A DNA stretch of 34,602 bases from the NCBI GenBank assembly GCA_963169635.1, contig CAUJDL010000039.1, forward strand, positions 1 to 34,602. The letters run 5' to 3'. The DNA comes from Bacteroidota bacterium. Lineage in GTDB: Bacteria > Bacteroidota > Bacteroidia > Chitinophagales > Chitinophagaceae. Of the stretch, positions 16,536 through 25,300 are shown piece by piece. The notes below the pieces were generated by a model. The model was given only the letters and a program-made list of their open reading frames with translations. It had not been told where the DNA came from and ran no database searches. A program made the position numbers and the translations under genes. How positions within the stretch are numbered: the first letter of the stretch is position 1; every line of letters begins with the position of its first letter.

Positions 16536-17840
16536 CTATTTAGCTTGTTTAACATACCATTTCTTAGATTGCACTATTAAGAATACACCTGCTATCACTA
16601 AAATAAATGAAATAATTTCGGCTTGTGTTATTTGCATGCCCATTAATTGATAAGTAGCATTTACCCTTATTTTTTCTATTAAAAACCTTTCGCTACCATT
16701 AAAGATTAAATAAATACCCATTAGTTGCCCAGGTACTTTTAATTTTTTGCGTAAATACCATAGAATAAAAAATAGAATTAAGCAAGCTGTTATTTCATAA
16801 AAAGGTGTAGGAAAAACAGGCATAGGCAAATAGTTACAATACATACCTGTACAATTAGCTAAAGCTACACCATCGCCTACAACATTATGAGGAAAAGTGT
16901 AAGCAAACATCCAATTTGGTAAGCCTAAAATAGGTTCAAGATGTGCAGTATGTATTTGTTGTAATGAACCAAATTTGCTTACTAAATAATTACTATGGGT
17001 TTGTAATGCAGTATTAAACTGCTCTGCAGTTGCTACAATACTTTGCCCATGCTCGTTACTAATAAATGCACTATTAATAATACCCCAATCTCCATCACCT
17101 GAAACCTGACAACCAATTCTACCAACAGCATAAGCCAACATCATAGCAGGTGCAAAAGCATCTACTAAATGTATAATAGGTATTTTATATTTTTTGGCAT
17201 AAAATATAATAGCAATTCCTGCAACAATTAAACCTCCATAAAAAGTTAGTCCACTAAACAGTAATGAACCAATATCTTGCTTACCTTCTTTTACAGCTTG
17301 CCACATATTAAAAAATGTAGCAGGTGCTTCTAAAATATCAAAAAGTTTAGCCCCTGCAAAGCCAAATACTGCAGCATAAATTACTATATCGCCTACTCTA
17401 TCATGTGGCCAAATTCTAAAAATTCTTTTTTCGGGTGTTGGTAATTTTTGTTTGTTTTTTTCTTTCCATTTTAGCCAAGTAAAAAATGCACCTGCTAATA
17501 AACCAAATAACCAATTGCCTTGAGATGAAAATAAAAATGCTTGTGGGTCGTTAAAAGCATTTGCCATAAAAAAACCACCAATTATTTTAAATCCAAATAC
17601 AAAACCTAATAAAAAATGAATAATTAATTCTGCTATAGATGCAGGTTTGCCAACAATAATTTCTTGTTCAGTATAAGTAAATAAGCCTTGTTGTTGTTTT
17701 CTTTTTAACTCACTGGTTAATGCCCAAGCTCCTGCAATAAAAGCCATAGCTACAAAAAAACCAAATGAGTTAATAATTTTTAATCCATCTATTTCTATAC
17801 CAAATACATCTTTAAAAAAATAAAATAAATTAGGATACAT
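16536..17840 (-). CDS. lgt: Prolipoprotein diacylglyceryl transferase (Lgt) family protein, divergent
   Basis: A 434-residue multi-spanning membrane protein of the Lgt family, which transfers diacylglycerol from phosphatidylglycerol to the lipobox Cys of prolipoproteins. Seen: about seven hydrophobic segments, 'LTFYGGLIVAG', the signature-like 'GRIGCQVSGDGDWG', and 'GSERFLIEKIRVN' (Arg and Glu equivalent to E. coli R239 and E243). It is longer than classical Lgt (about 290 residues) because of extra sequence near residues 50-150 and an insertion of about 85 residues after the signature, containing 'GLPNWMFAYTFPHNVV' and 'NCTGMYCNYLPMP'. By alignment in my head, residues essential in E. coli differ: His103 is Tyr, Asn146 is Cys, Tyr26 is Phe. 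Family membership is confident; canonical activity is not. glmS follows 91 bases downstream. Confidence 0.85.
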   Translation of the reverse strand: MYPNLFYFFKDVFGIEIDGLKIINSFGFFVAMAFIAGAWALTSELKRKQQQGLFTYTEQEIIVGKPASIAELIIHFLLGFVFGFKIIGGFFMANAFNDPQAFLFSSQGNWLFGLLAGAFFTWLKWKEKNKQKLPTPEKRIFRIWPHDRVGDIVIYAAVFGFAGAKLFDILEAPATFFNMWQAVKEGKQDIGSLLFSGLTFYGGLIVAGIAIIFYAKKYKIPIIHLVDAFAPAMMLAYAVGRIGCQVSGDGDWGIINSAFISNEHGQSIVATAEQFNTALQTHSNYLVSKFGSLQQIHTAHLEPILGLPNWMFAYTFPHNVVGDGVALANCTGMYCNYLPMPVFPTPFYEITACLILFFILWYLRKKLKVPGQLMGIYLIFNGSERFLIEKIRVNATYQLMGMQITQAEIISFILVIAGVFLIVQSKKWYVKQAK

Positions 17841-17877
17841 AATATTTGTTTGTACTGCAATGTTAACTAGAAAAAAT

Positions 17878-17901
17878 TAATCATCCATCAATGGTTGATT
17901 A
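17878..17901. promoter_or_regulatory. 24-bp imperfect dyad in lgt/hbd divergent region, candidate operator
   Basis: The half-sites TAATCATCCAT (17878-17888) and ATGGTTGATTA (17891-17901) are reverse complements at 10 of 11 positions, separated by CA. The dyad overlaps a possible lgt -33 TTG (17889-17891 on the minus strand) and lies about 65 bases upstream of the hbd -7 box. It has no following T tract, so a protein-binding site is likelier than a terminator. Confidence 0.45.
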
Positions 17902-17966
17902 CTTAAGAAAGAATAGTTTATAGAAGAAATATAATACTTTAATAGCTACTGAATAATGGTAAAGGT

Positions 17967-17974
17967 TATTTTTG
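17967..17974 (+). promoter_or_regulatory. -7 promoter element (TATTTTTG) of hbd, decides the start codon
   Basis: An exact TAnnTTTG match 23 bases before the ATG at 17998. It lies downstream of an earlier in-frame ATG (17956), which would therefore not be transcribed from this promoter. Confidence 0.5.
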
Positions 17975-17997
17975 CTTTGTATCAAAAAAAAATTAGT

Positions 17998-18885
17998 ATG
18001 AAAAATATTTCAGTGATAGGTGCAGGCACAATGGGTAATGGTATTGCACATGTATTTGCTCAAGCAGGTTTTACAGTAAATTTAATAGATGTAAATGCTA
18101 CACAATTAGAAAGAGCTTTGAATACTATTAGTAAAAATTTAGACAGACAAGTAGCTAAAGGCAGTTTAACAGAAGAACAAAAAAAACAAACATTAACAAA
18201 TCTTACTACAAACACTTCTTTAGCAGAAGGTGTAGCTAATGCAGATTTAGTGGTAGAAGCTGCAACAGAAAATGTAGAACTTAAATTAAAAATATTTAAA
18301 CAAATAGATGAGTTTGCACCTAAGCATTGCATATTAGCTAGTAACACTTCTTCTATTTCTATTACAAAAATTGCAGCAGCCACTAACAGAGCTAATGCTG
18401 TAATTGGTATGCACTTTATGAACCCTGTACCTGTAATGAAATTAGTAGAAATTATTAATGGCTATGCTACTGATAAAACTGTTACTGATACTATTGTTGG
18501 TTTAAGTAAGCAATTAGGCAAAGTACCTTGTGTAGTTAATGATTATCCTGGTTTTATTGCTAATAAAATTTTAATGCCAATGATTAATGAAGCTATTTAT
18601 AGTTTATACGAAGGCATTGCTGGTGTAGAAGAAATAGATACTATTATGAAATTAGGTATGGCACACCCTATGGGTCCTTTACAATTAGCAGATTTTATTG
18701 GTTTAGATGTTTGTTTAAGTATATTAAATGTATTGTATCAAGGATATGGCAATACAAAATATGCTCCTTGTCCTTTATTAGTAAATATGGTAACAGCAGG
18801 AAAATTAGGTGTAAAATCTGGTGAAGGATTTTATATACACACTGCTGGTAGCAAAGAATTAATTGTAAGCAGTCAATTTAAATAA
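17998..18885 (+). CDS. hbd: 3-hydroxybutyryl-CoA dehydrogenase
   Basis: A 295-residue NAD(P)-dependent 3-hydroxyacyl-CoA dehydrogenase that interconverts acetoacetyl-CoA and 3-hydroxybutyryl-CoA in butanoate and fatty-acid metabolism. The Rossmann motif GAGTMG is at residues 8-13 (MKNISVIGAGTMGNGIAHVF). The family signature 'GMHFMNPVPVMKLVEI' holds the catalytic His139 and Glu151, with Ser118 in NTSS. The C-terminal helical domain ('DYPGFIANKILMPMINEAIY', 'GMAHPMGPLQLADFIGLDVC', 'GEGFY') is complete. The frame is open from an ATG at 17956, but the residues added there do not belong to the family and the promoter box at 17967-17974 lies inside them, so 17998 is chosen. The gene ends 2 bases from the convergent PID-CTERM gene. 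Confidence 0.96.
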   Translation: MKNISVIGAGTMGNGIAHVFAQAGFTVNLIDVNATQLERALNTISKNLDRQVAKGSLTEEQKKQTLTNLTTNTSLAEGVANADLVVEAATENVELKLKIFKQIDEFAPKHCILASNTSSISITKIAAATNRANAVIGMHFMNPVPVMKLVEIINGYATDKTVTDTIVGLSKQLGKVPCVVNDYPGFIANKILMPMINEAIYSLYEGIAGVEEIDTIMKLGMAHPMGPLQLADFIGLDVCLSILNVLYQGYGNTKYAPCPLLVNMVTAGKLGVKSGEGFYIHTAGSKELIVSSQFK

Positions 18886-18887
18886 AC

Positions 18888-19274
18888 TTATTCATTTTTA
18901 ATTGCTGCTGTACGTTGCTGTTTTCTTCTTTTATACTCTAAGCTTACAGCAATAGCAATTAGTACAGAAGTGCCACCATCTAAAGGAATATCTTCAGGAT
19001 CTTCTGGTAATGGTGGTGGCTCTCCTGCTGCATCGCTACTTACTTCTCCATTTACATTATTTTGGTTTTGCTGATTATCTATATAACCTATATCGCTTTG
19101 GGCACTTGGTACTACACCCCAATTTTTATCTAAAATTGGTTTTGTAACACCATTTGGTGCAATAGGCGACTCTCCAAAAACTTCGCTTCCAATAATTAAT
19201 TGTGCATTTGTTTTATTGAATGATATATATAAAATAAATGTTAGTACTATTTTAATAAATATGCTTGTTCTCAT
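18888..19274 (-). CDS. Small PID-CTERM-type sorting-signal protein
   Basis: A 128-residue protein with an N-terminal signal peptide (residues 1 to about 24, ending KTNAQ) and a tripartite C-terminal signal. The latter is 'DIPLDGGTSVLIAIAVSLEY' followed by the basic cluster KRRKQQR: a P-[IL]-D-G-G motif, a short hydrophobic helix and a positive tail. This matches the Bacteroidota PID-CTERM signal as I remember it. The middle (about 25-95) is acidic, Asn/Gln-rich and Pro-rich (PPPLPEDPED), so probably unstructured. It starts 49 bases after the stop codon of the giant T9SS gene on the same strand and is probably co-transcribed with it. The enzyme that processes PID-CTERM is not in this window. 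Function unknown. Confidence 0.8.
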   Translation of the reverse strand: MRTSIFIKIVLTFILYISFNKTNAQLIIGSEVFGESPIAPNGVTKPILDKNWGVVPSAQSDIGYIDNQQNQNNVNGEVSSDAAGEPPPLPEDPEDIPLDGGTSVLIAIAVSLEYKRRKQQRTAAIKNE

Positions 19275-19323
19275 AAGTTAGGCAGTTTCTTTCTCTTTAA
19301 TTAACAATTATATACTTTGCTGT

Positions 19324-22300
19324 TTACTCTTTTACTAATTTTTTAACTTCTTTATTTCCTTTATTATCAGTAATGGTAACTAAATAAATTCCTGTAGTTA
19401 GTTTACTTAAATTTATTTGTGCAGTAGTGGTATTTATTTTTTGTTGTATCACTATTTTTCCTGCTAAATCTGCAATTTGTAATTGATAGTTAGTATTAGT
19501 GTTTTGTGGAAACTCAATAGTAACTTGTTTATTAGCAGGGTTAGGATACATTTTTATTTCATTACTGGTATATACAGCATCTAAAGATTTTTTAAATTGT
19601 ACACTAAATCTTGCAGAGCCTTTTGTTGCTGCAATATCTTTATCTATTGTAAAGTGATAATTTGCATTATGTATTATGTTTTGCTCTGTTTGTGTATAAT
19701 GGTCTTTTAATATTATACTTACACCTGCAAAATTTTCAAAATCGCTAAAGTTTAATTGATAGTTGCCACTATTAGTTGCTGCAATATTTAACCAAACTTC
19801 ATCGGTAGATAATGATGGTAAATTTCTTGTGTTGATGACTAAGTTTTTATTTGCTTTTAAACTACTAATAAATGTACCACTATTCATACTTGGTATATCT
19901 AAACTGTTGATAGTAGTATTTTGTATTGTAGCATCATCAGCAAAACGTATAATAGCTTCATCTACTTTTATATTATTTTGCAGATAACTAATTTTTAATC
20001 TTTCATCAAAGCTTTGTGTTTTAAAGTAACCTGTATGTTGGTTATTTATTTTTTGGTCTTCTGTAAATTGTAAGTTTATATCAGTTGCTGGTATGGCTTG
20101 TACAAAAAATGCTTGTCCACTTACAATGGTATTGCCTGCACTATTATTATAACCTAAGCCACCTGTAAAGCTTTGTGTAGCACCATCCCAATAAGTATAA
20201 ATACCTGCATTGTTTTGAGGTATATATATTGCATAATTATTAGCCATACTGCTGTTATTGGCTGTTTGCAATGCACTAAAGCTAATACTTGCAGGATAAG
20301 GATTACCAATTAATACATAATTATTAGCTGTAGCATTTGCATAGTTGATACTAAAGTTTCCTGCATTTTTATTTTCTACATTAATACTACCTGTTGATTT
20401 TAATACTACTGCTAAAGCATTTGTGATAGTGCCATCTAATAAATTACAACCAATATTTCTATCGCCTCTAATATTTACTCTAAATCCTTTACCTGCTTGT
20501 AAAGTTTCTGTAAGAGTGTTAGTTAAAGGCAACCAACGTTGTCCACTTTGTTGAGCAGCATTGTAACTATACATATTTGGTGCATTGCTTAATGTAGCAT
20601 CAAATCCATTGGTATGTGGTGTTAATGAAGGACAAACTGTACCACCTGTACCTGCACCTGTAATATGTATTTGTTGTTGCCAACCTTTTGCAATTGTTTG
20701 TGTAATTGGGCTTGTAATTAAGCTCCATTTTCTGCTGTCTTTTGCAGGTATATATCTTTCAATAGTTACTGCACCACGTAAATAATTTCCTGCACTATTA
20801 CCTGTACCAATACTTGCTGTATTAGTTTCATTGCTTAATAATACTAATTGATTATTTGTGTTTAATACACCATTGCTTGGTTGATAATTTTGTAAAATTG
20901 TTAATTTACTTTCTGCTGCAATTGTAGCACCTGCACTATTATTTAATGTTAAATTACTAATGCTACCTGTACCACTAATTATTTGTTTAATAATACCATT
21001 TAATGTAGTAATACCTGCACCTGTAATTGTACCATTATTATCTATATTTAAACTTAAATTTAGATTGCCTGTATTATTAATAATTGCATTATTTTCTAAT
21101 TGTATATAACCATTTGTTATGTTTAATGTATTGCTAAGGTTTAATGTATGTGCTGCTTGTACTACAAACAAAGCATCTTCATTAAAAGATGATGGTGCAT
21201 TACCTGTACCATCTTTTGTACTACTCCAACTATTTACATCATCAGCAGATAAGTTATTGGCTTTGCTATAATATGCTTGTCTTTTTGCAAATACAATTTT
21301 AAATCTGTCATTTGCTTTTGATGCTGCAATATTGCTTACTGTAAATTGTATAGTAGTAGTATCAGATAAATTAATAGCTGTATTTGTACCTGTATAATTA
21401 TCTACTAAATAAGCTTGTAATCTAAATGCTTCAAAATTTTGAGGTGCTATTATCCATCTGTAATTTGCTTGAGATGCTTTAAGATTGGCTATGTGCAAAT
21501 ACATAGTATCTTTTTCTGTAATAGTGCTTCTGCTTTCTAAACTTAATTTTTTGGTATTGCTTACAATGGCAATATCTTCATCCATATTAGTCATTTGTAC
21601 TGCATCATTATCGTCTAAAGTGTTTTGATAATTATTTGCATATCTTGCTAAAACACCATCTGCTAAAACATCTTTAGCATTAGCAGTAAATCTTAATAAT
21701 ACACTTAATTTTTCTACTGCATTTGCCGAACGATAAATATCTAAACTATTATTACCTGTTAGTTTATCATCTTCTGTAATAGTTAATGTTTTATCTGCAC
21801 CTGTAAGTGTATTTACAAAAAATGCCTGACCACTTTGTAAGTATTGTGTTAGTGTAGATGAAGGTGAAGTAGTACCATCATTTTCTATAGATACATAACC
21901 TCCTCTTGTACCAATATTAGGGTCCCACACATAAACATATTTGGTAAATGATGCTGCATTATTGGTATAAATGCTACCCCAATTAATGGCTGCTGCATAA
22001 GGGTTGGTTACAAAATGAAAATCATCGGCTACTAAGCTTGCAAAAGTTTGTGTGCCTTGTAATAGTGTGCCTGTAGCTCTTAAAGTAGTATTGCTACTTC
22101 CTGTAGTTGTATTTATTGTATTTATATTATCTCTGCTACCTCTGATAAAAATTAAATATCCTTTTTTAGCATCTAATAATGGTGTTGTATTTGATGCTGC
22201 AGTCCATGTACCACTTATTAAAGTAAATAATGATGGTTGATTATTTTGTGTAGGATCAAAGCCATTACTTGCACCACCAACACCTGTAATATGTGTACCA

Positions 22301-25300
22301 TAACCAGGATTAGGGTTTGAGTTTGTTGCTACATCTGCATTATTTACACCTTCCATCCAATTGGCTTTAATAGAAGTAGAAGTATTAACAGTTGGTGTTA
22401 GCATTCTATAAGCTCTGTTGCTATTGGCAGAAATATATCTTTCTACAGTAACATTTGTTGCATCATTTAATATACCTGTTATTTTACCAATAGAGCCTGT
22501 ACCTGTAGCATTAGATTGTATGGTTACATGCTGATTATTTAAGTTTACTAAACCCTCTATAGTTAATGTATTAGATGGTGCTATTTTTAATGTACTGGTT
22601 GCTTCTAAAGTTAAATCTCTTGCAGTATAATTGGTATCTAAAATTACATTTTTACCATTAGGTATCATTACTTTATTATTACTGGTAGGTACTTTACCAC
22701 AATTACAACTCCAATTGGCTGCATCTTTCCAACTGCTGCCATCACCTGCACCTGTAAAAGTAAAAGTTGATGGCTGCCCCTGAATGTTTACATTATCTAT
22801 TCTATTAGTACCAGCTTCTGCAACAGTTCCACCACTAATACTTACATCATCTTCTTGTATCATTCTAATATATACAATTGGCTGATTGTTGATAGCTGTA
22901 ATACTACTTAAATCAAAAATTTTACGATGTACATCATAAAAAGTACCACTACTCCAACTTGGCGAACCAGTTAAAGAATAACTTCCTTCACTAATATCTG
23001 TAAAGCTGCTACCATCGGTACTATAACTTAATTTAAAATTTTTAGGGCCTGAACTACTTCCTGTTTGATCGAAGATTAATAATATACTATCATATCCACT
23101 GGTACTGGTTGTAAACTGAAAATAATCTCCCACAGTCCATGTATTTGCACTAAAAGATTCTGATGAACCATTACCTACAGGATTGGTAAAAGCTGTACCA
23201 TCATCTGCATGATAAGCTGTAGCTGTATCATTAACACCACCATATTCTGCTACATGAGGACCTTTATTTGTTGGTACACTTGTTTCAAAAGTCCAAAGAG
23301 AAAGTGTATCAAAAATTCTTGTAACATTAAATGCACTACTGGTATCTGTAGTTAAGCCTGTAGATGTTGCAAATAATTTTATACCCTCTTCAGGTACAAA
23401 AAATTCAAGGTTGGTAAACTTAACATTTCCTGCTACTGCCGATTGAGATAATGGTGCATTTTTTAATACAGAACCTGTACTCTGTAAATTAACTGTAGCA
23501 GTAAAGCCTGCATCTAAATTTCCATTAACATCTGTTGCATTTACTTTTACACTATCTATTTTATTTGGCGATGCAGCTACATTGGTAGGTTGTAATGTAA
23601 ATAATAATTTAGTAGCTACTACATCTATTACATTTTCTGTATTGTTGGCAGTTTGTATTACTGAAAAATTGGTTATAGCAGAGCTTGTACCATCATTAGC
23701 TGTAGTAATATTTGTATTAGATAATTGAAACTGAAAATCGTCGCCATCATCATTACCTGAACCTAAAGATTCGTTTAATGAAATTCTTAACGAGTAGGTT
23801 TTACTACTATTATCAGCTACTTCTATACTTAAACTTGTAAATTCAATTTGAGTAGCAGTAATAGATGATGCAGTGGCAACTAAAGTACTACCATCAAATA
23901 AGGCAGCAGTTTTAATAGCTGTATTCCATGCTACAGCATTACCACTACCTGCAGTAAAGGTTATTGCATTTACTTTAGTAGGTAAAGCATCTGCATCATT
24001 CATACTTGCACCACCATCTCTAATAGTTATTTGCCATACTTGTACACCAGTACTTGAAGTTAGTGGTGCAGCATCGTTAATAATAGATGATATAGTAGCA
24101 GGTGATGATGATGCTACAGCTATTACATCTGATAATTTAGAAGATGTAGTAGCATTTGCTGTAGGTATAGTAGGGTCTGTATAATAATTTCTTGTAACAC
24201 CATTAGAGCCATTCCAATTAAATGGTACTAATAAAAAATACCATGTTTCATCTGCATTGGCTGTATAAGATGCTGTAGTAATACCATCTGAACTTATAAT
24301 AGCATTTACTTTTGCACCATTAGGACCTACATCTGCACCAACATTTGGTGCTTCACCATCTGTAGGATAATCTGCTGCAACAAATGCACTGGCTTTTCTT
24401 AATATTAAATAGCCATTAGCAGGTATAGTACTTGCTGCAGAAAAAGCTAAATTAATATTAGTAGCTGATGTTGCTGTAGCTGTAAAACTTGCTGCATGTG
24501 CTGTTGGTGAGTTAGATATTGTATAAGTAGTATCTGCTGTTGGAGAAGGAGAAGTTTTATAATTATAAGTACCTGTACCTGCACCATTATATGCATACAC
24601 TCTATAACGATATTGTGTACCTGCACTTAAACTATTATCTGTAAAACTGGTACCTGTACCTACATACACTACAGTACTGCTACTTATGGCACTACCTACA
24701 GTATAAGATGTACCATCTGTAGGTGCTTCTGGTTGTGCTGCTACTTTTCTGGTAACAATATAACCATTGGCTGTAACACTACTCCAACTTACATCTATAG
24801 CACTGGTGGGTGAACTACTATTTACAACACCACTAATAGTAGGATTTTCTGTTGGCTCTTGATATAATATTTTTATACTAAAACTATTAGATGTAGCACT
24901 GGTAAGCCCTGTAGCTGTAAAACTAATAGAAGCTGCATTAGTAATATCTGCACCATTGGTATTAGTAGCTGTAAGATTGGTAAAGCTACCTGAACTATTA
25001 CCTGCTGTAATATTGATACTATTAGTACCTCCTAAACTCCAAGTACCCTCTACAGCAGCAGCATTTACAGTAATGGTAGATACTGCATTAGTAACATTGC
25101 CATATTGGTCTTGTACTTGTATTACAGGTTGTGTAGCTAATGTAGTAGCATTATAAGTAGCATTGCCAACAGGCTGTGTTTGTACACTTAATTTATTAGG
25201 AGCACCAGCACCAATTGCTTGGCTTACTGTAGCATCTGAATAGCCTGTAGCTTGTACACTAATAGATTTTGTACCTGCTGTTTGTAATAAACTTGCAGGG

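Noticed and set aside
17956-17997. N-terminal extension of hbd from the upstream ATG
   Set aside because: The 14 extra residues are not part of the family, and the -7 box lies within them.
20640-20665. Short tandem ACCTGT/ACCTGC hexamer repeats as a phase-variation tract
   Set aside because: They encode Gly-Thr-Gly runs, are imperfect and short, and being hexamers would not change the reading frame.
23873-24184. Open frames antisense to the giant gene and similar ones elsewhere (for example 13619-13915, 780-1034)
   Set aside because: They lie fully within confidently assigned genes, have no family features, and arise from the low-complexity AT-rich composition of the opposite strand.
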